Positions 1 to 8,021 of a stretch of 45,088 nucleotides of DNA are shown here, piece by piece. The stretch is from JBBDZE01 sp040900345 (GTDB lineage: Bacteria > Patescibacteriota > Minisyncoccia > Spechtbacterales > 2-12-FULL-38-22). A program made the translations under genes and the position numbers. Below the pieces are notes generated by a model, which did no database searches, was not told the DNA's origin, and saw nothing but the letters and a program-made list of their open reading frames with translations. The stretch's first letter is position 1, and the number at the start of each line of letters is the position of its first letter. Location: positions 1 to 45,088 of the forward strand of contig JBBDZE010000010.1 of the NCBI GenBank assembly GCA_040900345.1, read 5' to 3'.

Positions 1-166
1 CAGCCACCGCCTCAGCGACGGGACGGATAAACTCATTGAAGTCGTCTTCGGGGTTCAATTCAAAGGCGCCCTTGTCCTCTACCTCGTGGTCCCATTCACC
101 CAGCCACCCTTTTATCTTTTCTTTAAGCTGGAATCCAGCGTGGTCCGTCCCTAAGTAGATTTTCAT
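1..166 (-). CDS. rpiB: Ribose-5-phosphate isomerase B (3' end outside window)
   Basis: Only the first 55 codons are inside the window. The protein begins MKIYLGTDHAGFQLKEKIK, the N-terminal signature of the RpiB/LacAB family, with the conserved Asp-His pair of GTDHAG that sits at the sugar-phosphate site. The family interconverts ribose 5-phosphate and ribulose 5-phosphate in the non-oxidative pentose phosphate pathway, in the cytosol. The start is the ATG at 166-164, the only one giving the canonical N-terminus; no clear Shine-Dalgarno precedes it. It lies 97 bp downstream of the FAD oxidase gene on the same strand and may share its transcript. Family identity is firm; activity is inferred. 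Confidence 0.88.
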   Translation of the reverse strand, partial: MKIYLGTDHAGFQLKEKIKGWLGEWDHEVEDKGAFELNPEDDFNEFIRPVAEAVA

Positions 167-202
167 ATTCGTATTGCTACTTCGTACATATGCCCTGCGC
201 CT

Positions 203-241
203 GCCCCGCCCCTTTTCGAAGAAACAGGTGCGGGGTGGTCG
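203..241. repeat. GC-rich repeat carrying the AGGTGCGGGGT motif
   Basis: This lies between the FAD oxidase gene and rpiB. The core AGGTGCGGGGT recurs at about 8010 and 30753, where it forms one arm of long inverted repeats. Here the opposite arm (around 203-216, CCCCGCCCC) is only a partial match, so this may be a short or decayed member of that family. Function unknown. Confidence 0.4.
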
Positions 242-263
242 GTTCCCAGATAAATCCTCATAT

Positions 264-1904
264 TTATGTATGATTAATGTGCTCTATCGCGTAGTCCAAA
301 TCACCGCCGACTTTTTTACGCGGGTTGAATATGCCTTGGGGATCAAAGATATTTTTCACCCCGGCAAATAGATTGGTGATTTCCCGTCCGTACATTTTTT
401 CAAGGTAGGGCGTACGCACGAGGCCGTCGTTGTGTTCGCCGGTCGTGGAACCGCCTTCGCGGATGACCACTTCGTAAATTTTATCCATCACGGGCCGAAT
501 CTTGGCCACCTCTTCTTTCTTCTTCAGGTCCATGAGCGGAATGATGTGAAAATTACCGCTGCCGGCGTGGCCGGCCAAGGTCGCATGGATGTCATACTCG
601 TTTAGTATTTTCAGTACCTCCGGCAGTACAATGGGCAATTTTTCGGGCCGTACAACGAAATCGTCAACGAAGGGCGCGGTGCGCTTGCCGTTAACGTGCT
701 TGCGCAAAAGCGCGAAACTCTCGCGGCGAATGACCCAGTACTTCTCGGCCTCTTGTTCCGAGCGCAAAAAACGTTTCTGCACACCGAAGGGATTGAGGGC
801 TTTTTTGGTCTGGCGGAGCTTCTCCTCGGCCGCATCTTCGCTGTCTTCAGCAAACTGTACAAGCACCACGAGTTTAGGTAGGCCCAGCATGCGAAGGCCG
901 ATAAGCGCCTCGGGTAAGAACTGCAGCCCCAGCGTGAAAATGTTCTGCCCTTTCACCCGCGCGGCAATTTCAGGGAAAAATCGCAGAGCAAGCTTGAGCG
1001 TGTTGTCATCAAAGGTTTCCAGGCCCTCCGGTTCAAGCGGCAAGAGAGCGTTAACGATATCGGGAATTTGCGTCCAGTTGCGCAAGAACAAGACCGCCAT
1101 AGCGCGGTGCTCTTTGGGCCGAACCAAACGCAGCTTGGCTTCCGTCATCAGGCCGAGCGTCCCTTGAGCACCGACGAACAACTGCGTGAGGTCAAAGTGC
1201 TCTCGGTCCCACACATCCCACAACGCGTAGCCGGCGGAGTTTTTGGAGACGTTGGGCCGTGCGGCCTGGATGGCATCGTAATGCTCCTCCAAAAGGTCGT
1301 ACATATTGCGGTAGAGCTCGCCTTCAAAATTCTCCTGGCGACGCTTTTGGTTCAACTCGTCCTGGGAAAGTTTTTTGAAGGTATATTCGTTGCCGTCAGA
1401 CAGCACCATCTTCAGTTCTTCCACGTAGCGGGCCGTCTTGCCGTAACGCAGGCTCATTTCTCCGCCGGAGTTGTTGTTCACGAGCCCTCCGATTGCGGCG
1501 ATGGATCTTGATACCGGATAGCTTGGTAGCAACAAACCTTTTTTGAGCGTCTCCTTTTCAAAATGGCGATAGAACATCCCGGGCTGGACCCACGCGGCAT
1601 CGCCTTCAAAGCCAAGCAGCTTGTTCATGTGCTCGGTAAAGGAAACAATAAGCGACTCGTTGAGCGGCCCGCCGCTCATATCCGTGCCGGCAGAACGGGC
1701 CGTCAGTGAAAGTTCTGGGTGGTCGCGCTTGTTGTGCGCTACGAATTTTACAAGCGCCTGCACATCCGCGCTGTGCTTTGGAAAAATGACCGCCTGGGGC
1801 GGTACTTGAAACAAACTCGCGTCAAGCGAAAACTTCTTCCGAGTTTTCTCGTCGGTTTTGATTTCTCCCTCTACTACGTTTTTGAGGTGGTCAAGGACAG
1901 CCAT
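264..1904 (-). CDS. FAD-binding oxidase/dehydrogenase, GlcD / D-lactate dehydrogenase type
   Basis: 546 residues. The N-terminal half is a PCMH/FAD_binding_4 domain: PPQAVIFPKHSADVQALVKF opens it, and ARSAGTDMSGG and IGGLVNNNSGGE are the pyrophosphate-binding loops. The C-terminal half is an FAD-oxidase_C domain, with HAGSGNFHI and the GEHNDG stretch of 2-hydroxyacid oxidases, ending in the typical LFAGVKNIFDPQGIFNPRKK. Relatives oxidise D-lactate or glycolate and pass electrons to a quinone, flavoprotein or cytochrome. There is no iron-sulfur domain, so a partner protein or direct acceptor would be needed. The substrate cannot be read from sequence; D-lactate is a reasonable guess in a fermentative cell. 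The ATG at 1904 is the natural start. The region upstream is a palindromic element. Confidence 0.85.
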   Translation of the reverse strand: MAVLDHLKNVVEGEIKTDEKTRKKFSLDASLFQVPPQAVIFPKHSADVQALVKFVAHNKRDHPELSLTARSAGTDMSGGPLNESLIVSFTEHMNKLLGFEGDAAWVQPGMFYRHFEKETLKKGLLLPSYPVSRSIAAIGGLVNNNSGGEMSLRYGKTARYVEELKMVLSDGNEYTFKKLSQDELNQKRRQENFEGELYRNMYDLLEEHYDAIQAARPNVSKNSAGYALWDVWDREHFDLTQLFVGAQGTLGLMTEAKLRLVRPKEHRAMAVLFLRNWTQIPDIVNALLPLEPEGLETFDDNTLKLALRFFPEIAARVKGQNIFTLGLQFLPEALIGLRMLGLPKLVVLVQFAEDSEDAAEEKLRQTKKALNPFGVQKRFLRSEQEAEKYWVIRRESFALLRKHVNGKRTAPFVDDFVVRPEKLPIVLPEVLKILNEYDIHATLAGHAGSGNFHIIPLMDLKKKEEVAKIRPVMDKIYEVVIREGGSTTGEHNDGLVRTPYLEKMYGREITNLFAGVKNIFDPQGIFNPRKKVGGDLDYAIEHINHT

Positions 1905-1914
1905 GCAACAGCGA

Positions 1915-2055
1915 TCGTACTATTCATAATTTTTCATACGCGTCGAACTTCCCAGCGAGAAGTTCGCGCTCCCTCTCGGCCTCGCTCCTCGGTGGTAAAC
2001 ACCGAGGCCATGCCCGCTCGGCCTGCGAGAGGATGAAAAACTATGAATAGTACGA
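1915..2055. repeat. Palindromic element with 23-bp inverted ends
   Basis: Arms at 1915-1937 and 2033-2055 are inverted copies matching at 22 of 23 positions (TCGTACTATTCATA...TTTTTCAT). The interior holds smaller hairpins, including CTCGGTG/CACCGAG around 1989-2007. The element fills most of the space just upstream of the FAD oxidase start and would form a long hairpin in RNA or single-stranded DNA. No ORF is visible inside. Confidence 0.75.
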
Positions 2056-2072
2056 CCTCCTTTCCTTCTTAT

Positions 2073-2221
2073 ATCTTGGGGCACGTCCGCTCTGAGGAAG
2101 CTCTCGGAGCCGAGTCGGCTTGGTCTCCGACGCCACGTCGGAGCGACTCGGCGAGAGGCAGCGGGCGGCGTTCGCTGGAAACGTCGAACCGCGATTCTGA
2201 AGAGCGGACGTGCCCCAAGAT
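2073..2221. repeat. Palindromic element with perfect 21-bp inverted ends
   Basis: Arms 2073-2093 and 2201-2221 are perfect inverted copies (ATCTTGGGGCACGTCCGCTC...). The interior is GC-rich with nested hairpins. The right arm ends one base before the gap stop codon (2223-2225), so on the minus strand the element forms the very start of the gap 3' untranslated region. Its arms are unrelated to those of the neighbouring element at 1915-2055 though the architecture is the same. It could act as a terminator or mRNA stabiliser, but there is no clear U tract. Confidence 0.75.
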
Positions 2222-2222
2222 G

Positions 2223-3251
2223 TTATCCGAGCTTTCCGACCGCGATAACGTGCCCTAATAAGGTATTGGTGTAGCCCCACTCGTTATCATACCAGGAAAG
2301 TACCTTCACCAAGTCACCGTCCACGACACGCGTAAACGTAAGGTCCGCAATGGAGGCGTGTGGGTTGCCAATAATATCGGTTGAGACCAACGGCTCTTCG
2401 GTTACGGTAAAGATATCCTGCCAGTACTCGTCCTGAGCGGCCTTGCGGAAAATGTCGTTAATCTCTTCCGCGGATGTTTTGCGACTTGCCAAGAAGGTCA
2501 GGTCCACCAGCGAACCCGTGATGACCGGTACGCGAATGGCCAGAGCGTCAAACGTGTCGCCAATACCGGCAATTGCCTTGCCGGTAGCGACCGCCGCTCC
2601 CGTGTGAGAAGGCACGATATTGGCCGCAGCGGCGCGCCCGCGTAAAAAATCCTTATCGGAAGGGCCATCTACCAACGACTGACTTGCCGTATATCCGTGG
2701 ACCGTGGTCATCAAACTTTTTTGCACGCCGGGGTTGACCATCAAAATAGCCATCAAGGGTGCTACCGCATTGGTCGTACAGGAAGCATCGGACGTAATGC
2801 GCGCCAGGGCGCTGTCTTCAAAATCCTTGGCGTTAACGCCAACCAGCTTGGTGGGCGTGTCGTCCTTGGCGGGAGCCGAAATCACCACACGCTTGGCGCC
2901 CGCATCCAGGTGGGCTTCCGCCTTTTCGGTACTCGTGAATACACCCGTGCTTTCGATAACCACGTCCACCTGCAAATCCCTCCAGGGCAACTGAGCGGGG
3001 TCTTTTTGACTGAATAGCGGAAACTCTTTGCCGTCCACCACGAGACGCGCACTGCCGGCTTCGCCCCGGACTGATACGTTTTTTCCGTAGGGGCCGTACA
3101 CTGAATCATAGCGTAGCAAATACGCCAAATTCTCTGGTTGGGCCAAATCATTAATGGCGACTACTTCAATATCTTCAGAACGCTCCAGCGCCTGCTTAAA
3201 CGCCGTACGGCCAATGCGACCAAACCCGTTGATTGCAATTCGTAATGCCAT
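2223..3251 (-). CDS. gap: Glyceraldehyde-3-phosphate dehydrogenase, type I
   Basis: 342 residues from the ATG at 3251, giving the classic MALRIAINGFGRIGR Rossmann start. A further 24 bp upstream is open (MSEAKQNI) but gives no better start. The catalytic cysteine is in SDASCTTNAVAPL (about Cys158), and WYDNEWGYTNTLLGHV near the C-terminus is conserved. NDL after the second strand suggests NAD rather than NADP preference. It oxidises glyceraldehyde 3-phosphate to 1,3-bisphosphoglycerate in cytosolic glycolysis. It is flanked downstream by a palindromic element that abuts the stop codon and upstream by a repeat-rich spacer. No other glycolytic gene is adjacent. Confidence 0.96.
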   Translation of the reverse strand: MALRIAINGFGRIGRTAFKQALERSEDIEVVAINDLAQPENLAYLLRYDSVYGPYGKNVSVRGEAGSARLVVDGKEFPLFSQKDPAQLPWRDLQVDVVIESTGVFTSTEKAEAHLDAGAKRVVISAPAKDDTPTKLVGVNAKDFEDSALARITSDASCTTNAVAPLMAILMVNPGVQKSLMTTVHGYTASQSLVDGPSDKDFLRGRAAAANIVPSHTGAAVATGKAIAGIGDTFDALAIRVPVITGSLVDLTFLASRKTSAEEINDIFRKAAQDEYWQDIFTVTEEPLVSTDIIGNPHASIADLTFTRVVDGDLVKVLSWYDNEWGYTNTLLGHVIAVGKLG

Positions 3252-3282
3252 GATGTTTTGCTTCGCTTCGCTCACACGTGAG

Positions 3283-3434
3283 AGCGTTAGGTGTTAGGGC
3301 AATAGAGCTTTAGGAAAAATCTAATCACCTGGTACTCTAGAGCCCTAAAGCTCCGTAACTACGAGCGAAAGCGAGTAGTTAATGAATACTAACAAACGAT
3401 GGTCCACGATTTACGTAATTCATTACGTAAATCG
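3283..3434. repeat. Repeat-rich spacer: TTAGGT-type repeats, hairpins and a 28-bp palindrome
   Basis: Between gap and the VIT-type gene. It contains GAGCGTTAGGTGTTAGGGC, an inverted pair GAGCTTTAGG/CCTAAAGCTC about 25 bp apart (around 3306-3352), a TAACTAC/GTAGTTA hairpin near 3355-3380, and a 28-bp near-perfect palindrome at 3407-3434 (CGATTTACGTAAT/ATTACGTAAATCG). The TTAGGTG...TAGAGC part resembles the sequences flanking the S23 gene at 16785-16818 and 17183-17217. No coding sequence is seen here. Confidence 0.55.
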
Positions 3435-3444
3435 AACGTTAGTT

Positions 3445-4158
3445 CTAAACGGCGGTATCCACCAGAAATCGGATAAAGAAACCAATAATATACGAGATAA
3501 ATGCGGCCACACCTCCGGCGAGTAGCATTTCCAAACCTCCCGCCCACCAGCTCTTGTCGGAAAAGGTTGTGCGCGCCGCCCCCACCATAAAAAGCATGCA
3601 GCCCGTCAGAATATAGGTCCACACGAAGACATCCTGCACGGTTTGTGAGGCACCAAATAGCACATAGGGCACAAGCGGCACCACACCGGCCACGGTAAAG
3701 GCCACGAACGTAACAACAGCACCCTTTACTGCCCGTCCGGTGGTAGTAGGATCTGCTTCTATTGTTTCAAATAAAACAAAGTCAAGGAAGAGTTCCTTAT
3801 TGCGAGCCATCAAAGCAGCCAGGGTATCCGCCTCCTCGCCGGCGTACCCGCGTGCCACCAAGAGTTGGGCCGCGTCACGCCTGCTTGCTTGCGCGTCGCC
3901 CACCAAACGCGCCTCCAGCTTGGCCCGCTCGTGATCATACTGGTCCCCCTCGGATTTACTGCCCAGGTAGTTGCCCGTGGCCATTGAGAAGCCATCGGCA
4001 ATAAGGTTAGCAAACCCCAGCGCCAAAATAACAAACGGGCTCAAGCCCGCTCCCACCACACCCGCAACTACGGCAAAGGTTGTGACGATACCGTCGTTGG
4101 CCGCGTACACGCCATCTTTGAGATACGCGCCGCTCACAGCGCGAAGTGCTTTCAGCAT
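3445..4158 (-). CDS. VIT1/CCC1-family membrane transporter
   Basis: 237 residues. The N-terminus (YLKDGVYAANDGIVTTFAVVAGVVGAGLSPFVILALGFANLIADGFSMATGNYLGSKSE, quoted here only as its key parts: DGVYAANDG and ANLIADGFSMATG) is the hallmark of the VIT1/CCC1 family, which moves ferrous iron or manganese across membranes. A charged cytosolic loop (about residues 70-145) separates two N-terminal from about three C-terminal helices, as in the family. The substrate is likely Fe(II) or Mn(II), inferred. The start at 4158 is preceded by a strong -10 box only 6 bp upstream, so the transcript is probably leaderless; a longer reading frame to 4281 has no family similarity. Confidence 0.85.
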   Translation of the reverse strand: MLKALRAVSGAYLKDGVYAANDGIVTTFAVVAGVVGAGLSPFVILALGFANLIADGFSMATGNYLGSKSEGDQYDHERAKLEARLVGDAQASRRDAAQLLVARGYAGEEADTLAALMARNKELFLDFVLFETIEADPTTTGRAVKGAVVTFVAFTVAGVVPLVPYVLFGASQTVQDVFVWTYILTGCMLFMVGAARTTFSDKSWWAGGLEMLLAGGVAAFISYIIGFFIRFLVDTAV

Positions 4159-4164
4159 GCAGTT

Positions 4165-4193
4165 ATTATAAACGAAAGCGCCTCTGTACAAAA
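4165..4193 (-). promoter_or_regulatory. Promoter of the VIT-type gene (leaderless)
   Basis: On the minus strand a perfect TATAAT (4170-4165) lies 6 bp before the ATG at 4158, with a weak TTTTGT 17 bp upstream (4193-4188). Transcription would begin at about the A of the start codon, giving a leaderless mRNA. Confidence 0.6.
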
Positions 4194-4207
4194 GCGGATA
4201 ATGAAAA

Positions 4208-4264
4208 GCCCTGCATCCGTGTGCAGGGCGCCTACCGTCTTCCGCAGTGCGCAAGACGGTAGGC
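4208..4264 (-). terminator. Double hairpin terminator after the 44-residue gene
   Basis: Reading the minus strand, a 12-bp stem (4264-4230, GCCTACCGTCTT/AAGACGGTAGGC) is followed by an 8-bp stem (4229-4208, GCCCTGCA/TGCAGGGC) and then TTTTCATT. The second hairpin with its T run fits intrinsic termination of the small gene at 4297-4431. Confidence 0.6.
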
Positions 4265-4296
4265 TTCGAGCGGCTAGTCACGATACCCCTTCCTTA

Positions 4297-4431
4297 TCAC
4301 AGGGGCTTCTCTTCATCTGGCCTGCCCGTCAGCTTCACGCCGGCGTAGAGAGCCAAGAAGATGACCCCGAACCACCAGAAGACTATCCAGGCTAGCTGCG
4401 CTGCATTACTGGCTACCTCAGCGAAATCCAT
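4297..4431 (-). CDS. Small single-pass membrane peptide, 44 residues
   Basis: A short ORF beginning MDFAEVASNAAQLAWIVFWW, with one hydrophobic helix (about residues 13-32) followed by a charged tail ending GRPDEEKPL. Support comes from a strong Shine-Dalgarno (GGAGGGAG, about 4435-4442, 4-5 bp before the ATG) and a hairpin terminator just after the stop. A possible promoter (TTGAAA, 18 bp, TACAGT) lies just upstream. No family is recognised. It resembles in style the small membrane proteins at 8116-8575. It has no obvious partner; a role in the envelope is inference. Confidence 0.6.
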   Translation of the reverse strand: MDFAEVASNAAQLAWIVFWWFGVIFLALYAGVKLTGRPDEEKPL

Positions 4432-4570
4432 GCGCTCCCTCCATTCACCTCCACTGTAGCGCTATATGGGCAGAAATTTCAAGCTAAAAATAGGCTGGCG
4501 AGTACGCCGCAAAAGAAGATCTTTTTTCCCTCCCCTTTAGCGCTCCACAGCCAGTTTTGAAAGATTACAA

Positions 4571-4744
4571 AGCAAGTACCCACAAAATATTTTTACCCTT
4601 CGCAGCCCCTGCCTACCGGCAGGCAGGCGAGCGGGCACGGTTCCTGCACCTTGGCACAGGGTGCAGGAGAGCGAGGGCGAGACGGAGCGCGGCCGCCTCG
4701 CTGGGGCGGCCGATGCGTGTAAAAATATTTTGCTGGTACTTGCT
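4571..4744. repeat. Palindromic element with 26-bp inverted ends
   Basis: Arms 4571-4596 and 4719-4744 match as inverted repeats at 24 of 26 positions (AGCAAGTACC..CAAAATATTTTTAC). The 120-bp interior is GC-rich with nested palindromes, including the CTGCCTACCGGCAGGCAG motif near 4609-4627 that also recurs at 7671-7691 and 11575-11595. There is no ORF. It resembles a MITE, but no transposase or clear target duplication was found. Confidence 0.72.
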
Positions 4745-4749
4745 TCTAC

Positions 4750-4857
4750 TTTTTAAGGTACTGTCCTGTGTAGCCCCGACGCGCTCAACGGTCGGGGTCC
4801 CGACCTCCTAGGAGCGTCGGGACTCTTCACTATTTTTAAGGTACTGTCCTGTGTAGC
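4750..4857. repeat. 25-bp direct repeats around a palindromic insert at the 3' end of uvrA
   Basis: The same 25 bp (containing AAGGTACTGTCCTGTG) occurs at 4750-4774 and 4833-4857, 83 bp apart. The second copy is inside uvrA and encodes its TGQYLK end; the first lies after the present stop. Between them are 58 bp made of two hairpins (GTCCCGAC/GTCGGGAC and CCCGAC/GTCGGG). Read on the minus strand, the outer copy encodes YTGQYLKK followed by a stop, which looks like the original C-terminus. The insert has therefore replaced the last residue with NSEESRRS. Confidence 0.75.
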
Positions 4858-7648
4858 TCTTCTTCACCTTCGCCACCTGCGCCGGCGTGCCTTCGGCCAC
4901 AATTTCACCGCCCTTATCCCCGCCCTCGGGGCCAAGATCAATGACCCAATCGGCGTTGGCAATAATGTCCATATTGTGTTCAATAACGAGCACGGTGTTG
5001 CCTTTGGCCACCAAGCCGCGCAATACGGCCAAAAGATTGTTCACGTCCTCAAAGTGCAGGCCGGTGGTGGGTTCGTCCAAAATATAGAAAGTCTTACCGG
5101 TGTCGCGACGGGACAGCTCGGTCGCAAGTTTTACTCGCTGGGCCTCGCCGCCCGACAGCGAAGGCGCGGGTTGTCCCAACTCTACGTAGCCCAAGCCCAC
5201 GCGCTTGAGCACGCCGAGCTTAGCCTCAATTTGCGGTATCTTCTTGAAAAACTCGTACGCGTCATCCACTGTTATCTCCAAGACATCCGCAATGGACTTG
5301 TCACGGTAGGTGATTTCGAGCGCTTCCTTATTGTAGCGGCGCCCGCCGCAGACATCACATTCCACATAGAGGTCTGGTAGGAAGAACATCTCCACCTTTT
5401 GGACTCCGCCGCCGCGGCACGCCTCGCATCGCCCGCCCTTGACGTTAAAGCTGAACCGTCCGGCCGTGTATCCGCGTGCTTTGGCCTCTTGCGTGGCGGC
5501 AAAAAGTTCGCGAATGGACGAAAACACGCCCGTGTAGGTGGCTGGGTTGGAACGGGGCGTTCTGCCGATGGGCGACTGGTCAATAACAATGGCCTTATTG
5601 AGATGGCGCGTACCGATAATGGCCTTATGGGCGCCGGGAATGGTGTGGGCGCCGTGGAACTCACGCAGAAAGTATTTGGCGAGAATATCATTGACGAGCG
5701 AGCTTTTGCCCGACCCGGACACGCCGCTGATGGCCACGAACTTGCCCAGCGGAATCTTCACATCGATATTCTTGAGGTTGTGTTCGGTCGCGCCCTTGAT
5801 GGTAACGAACTGCTGGACCGCGCCCTTTTCCTTCTTGGCGGTAAATTTCTCTTCGTGCGGCTTATCGCCAATTTTGCGCTTGCCGCTTAAGTACTGGGCC
5901 GTAGCCGTATTGGAACGCTTCAGTTGGGCAGGCGTGCCCTCAAACAGCACCTTGCCGCCGTACTTGCCCGCCCCCGGGCCAATGTCAATAATCCAATCGG
6001 CTTGTTGAATGGTCAGCGGGTCGTGCTCGACCACAAAGACCGAGTTATCCAGGTCGCGCAGCTCGCGCATGGTCTCAATGAGACGCTCTTGATCTCGCGC
6101 GTGTAGGCCGATGCTCGGCTCGTCCAAAATGTAAAATACGCCCGACAAATACGAGCCGAGCTGCGTGGCCAAACGAATGCGCTGACCCTCTCCGCCCGAC
6201 AGTGTCCCGGACTCGCGTGCCAAGGTAAGGTAGCTTAGGCCCACTTTATGCAAAAATCCAAGACGCAAGGCAACTTCTTTTAAAATGGGCTTGGCAATCT
6301 CTTTTTGCGACTTGGTGAACTGAGCCTGCTTGCCCAGTTCCGCAAAGAACGCAATGGCATCGTCAATGCTTAAGCTCGAAACCTCGTAGATGTTCTTGCC
6401 GGATATCTTCACCCCCAGAGCCTCGGGCTTGAGGCGCCGGCCCTCGCAGGCCGGACACTCCTTGATATTCATGTACTTTTCAATTTCGGCGCGCGTCCAC
6501 TCGGATTCCGTCTCCTTGAACCTGCGTTCAAGGTTAGGCACGACGCCCTCAAACTCGTCGTCCCCGTAGAGAACGACGTCCATCGCCTCGCTGGGGAGCT
6601 TGCGCACGGGCACGTTCAAGGAAAAAGAGTATTTCTCTCCCATGCGCTGCAGGGTAAGCCAGTACCACCCCTGTCGGCCCACGCGATGGGAAGCCGTCAT
6701 CCAGGGTACAACTGCACCTTCCGCCAAGCTCAGCCCCTTGTTGGGAATGACCAGCGCCGGGTCCACCTCCATTTGCGTACCCAAACCCGAGCACTCCGAG
6801 CACGCCCCGTACGGACTGTTGAATGAAAACGTGCGCGGCTCTACTTCGCGCATGGAAAATCCGCAGTTATGGCAAGCAAGTTTTTCGGAGAACACTCGCT
6901 CGGTAAACTCTTTGTCGGTGGATTTTTTTCGATGCAGCACCATAAGGACGCTTCGGCCAATTTTGAGGGCCGTCTCAATAGAATCCACAAGACGCGTGTT
7001 GTCCAAATCAGGACCAATGGTAAGCCGGTCCACGACCACCTCAATGGTGTGCTTTTTTTGCGGGTCCAGCTCCATGCCAAGAGCCTCATCGAGTGTCATG
7101 ACGGTGTCGTCCAACCGCACGCGGACGTACCCTCCTGCGGCAATTTCCGAGAGTACTCCCTGGTGCTCGCCTTTGCGGGCGGCGACCACGGGTGCCAAAA
7201 TGAGCACCTCGCCCGTAAGCTCGCGGACGCGCTCGGCAACTTGTGAGGCACTTTGGCTTTCTATTTTAATATTGCAATTGGGACAGTATGGCACGCCAAC
7301 GTGAGCAAACAAAAGACGAAGATAGTCGTAAATCTCCGTAATGGTACCTACCGTTGAGCGAGGATTTTTAGAGACGCTTTTTTGGTCAATGGCGATGGCC
7401 GGCGAGATGCCCTCAATGGCATCCACATCGGGCTTGTCCATCACGCCAAGGAACTGCCGCGCGTAGCTGGACAAGCTTTCCACGTACCGTCGCTGACCCT
7501 CGGAGTAAATCGTATCAAACACGAGCGAGCTTTTACCCGAGCCCGAAACCCCCGTAAAGACCACCAACTTCTTTTTGGGAATATCCAGGGAGATATTCTT
7601 TAAATTGTGGGTCTTAGCCCCTCGGATGACTAGTTTGTCTTTCTTCAT
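4808..7648 (-). CDS. uvrA: Excinuclease ABC subunit A
   Basis: 946 residues from the ATG at 7648 (MKKDKLVIRGAKTHNLKNI); the reading frame is open further upstream but into a repeat. Two ABC ATPase modules each carry a Walker A GVSGSGKSSL and a signature (LSGGEGQR, LSGGEAQR). Zinc modules are visible: CPNC, CHNC...CSECSGLG, and CEACRGGG...CDVCGG. UvrA is the damage sensor of nucleotide excision repair, dimerises and loads UvrB. uvrC lies 2.5 kb away on the other strand; uvrB is not in the window. The C-terminus has been altered by a palindromic insert with a 25-bp duplication, giving a NSEESRRS tail. The gene is transcribed from a good promoter at 7818-7846 through a 160-base structured leader. 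Confidence 0.97.
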   Translation of the reverse strand: MKKDKLVIRGAKTHNLKNISLDIPKKKLVVFTGVSGSGKSSLVFDTIYSEGQRRYVESLSSYARQFLGVMDKPDVDAIEGISPAIAIDQKSVSKNPRSTVGTITEIYDYLRLLFAHVGVPYCPNCNIKIESQSASQVAERVRELTGEVLILAPVVAARKGEHQGVLSEIAAGGYVRVRLDDTVMTLDEALGMELDPQKKHTIEVVVDRLTIGPDLDNTRLVDSIETALKIGRSVLMVLHRKKSTDKEFTERVFSEKLACHNCGFSMREVEPRTFSFNSPYGACSECSGLGTQMEVDPALVIPNKGLSLAEGAVVPWMTASHRVGRQGWYWLTLQRMGEKYSFSLNVPVRKLPSEAMDVVLYGDDEFEGVVPNLERRFKETESEWTRAEIEKYMNIKECPACEGRRLKPEALGVKISGKNIYEVSSLSIDDAIAFFAELGKQAQFTKSQKEIAKPILKEVALRLGFLHKVGLSYLTLARESGTLSGGEGQRIRLATQLGSYLSGVFYILDEPSIGLHARDQERLIETMRELRDLDNSVFVVEHDPLTIQQADWIIDIGPGAGKYGGKVLFEGTPAQLKRSNTATAQYLSGKRKIGDKPHEEKFTAKKEKGAVQQFVTIKGATEHNLKNIDVKIPLGKFVAISGVSGSGKSSLVNDILAKYFLREFHGAHTIPGAHKAIIGTRHLNKAIVIDQSPIGRTPRSNPATYTGVFSSIRELFAATQEAKARGYTAGRFSFNVKGGRCEACRGGGVQKVEMFFLPDLYVECDVCGGRRYNKEALEITYRDKSIADVLEITVDDAYEFFKKIPQIEAKLGVLKRVGLGYVELGQPAPSLSGGEAQRVKLATELSRRDTGKTFYILDEPTTGLHFEDVNNLLAVLRGLVAKGNTVLVIEHNMDIIANADWVIDLGPEGGDKGGEIVAEGTPAQVAKVKKSYTGQYLKNSEESRRS

Positions 7649-7689
7649 TGTTGTTTGTTCGTTTCTCTCACCTGCCTGCGGTAGGCAGG

Positions 7690-7816
7690 CAAACACGCGG
7701 AACTATGCGGAATATACGCGGATCAATACGGATGAATGTGGAACGTACGCGGACAAATGCGAAGGGCTTCCGCGATGTTCTGCGTGCAGTCCGCGTATTT
7801 CCGCGTTGGGCACGGA
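7690..7816. repeat. Phased CGCGGA array in the uvrA leader, inverted halfway
   Basis: On the plus strand CGCGGA-like hexamers recur about every 10-12 bp from 7696 (GCGGAactatGCGGAatata and so on) to about 7764, then the opposite orientation (TCCGCG) recurs to about 7810. The two halves can pair, for instance ACGCGGAC near 7748 with GTCCGCGT near 7790. The array lies between the uvrA promoter and start codon, so it would be transcribed as a long imperfect hairpin. A CCTGCCTGC-GGTAGGCAGG palindrome (7671-7691) sits beside it. Confidence 0.6.
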
Positions 7817-7817
7817 C

Positions 7818-7846
7818 ATTATACACGCTTGCAAGCGCAAGAGCAA
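7818..7846 (-). promoter_or_regulatory. Promoter of uvrA
   Basis: On the minus strand TTGCTC (7846-7841), a 17-bp spacer, then a perfect TATAAT (7823-7818). Transcription would start near 7811, about 160 bases before the uvrA ATG. No LexA-type operator was recognised. Confidence 0.75.
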
Positions 7847-7889
7847 GGAATGGTAGAGCACCTCGTTCTTTAAAAACAACAGAAACAGT

Positions 7890-8018
7890 CCCGCACCTTA
7901 GAATCCGCATTTGTTTGCCGTTGGCCGACCAAAGAGAACTTCCCTTTTCTCCGATATAGCTAACGTGATGTCCTGCTTGCAATCGCCTAGGACGAAACCA
8001 GCGGATGTAAGGTGCGGG
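7890..8018. repeat. Palindromic element with CCCGCACCTTA ends
   Basis: Arms 7890-7900 and 8008-8018 are perfect inverted copies (CCCGCACCTTA/TAAGGTGCGGG), extended by ATCCGC/GCGGAT just inside. The same terminal motif ends the element at 30651-30764 and appears singly at 203-241. The interiors are different. No ORF is present. Confidence 0.65.
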
Positions 8019-8021
8019 GTC

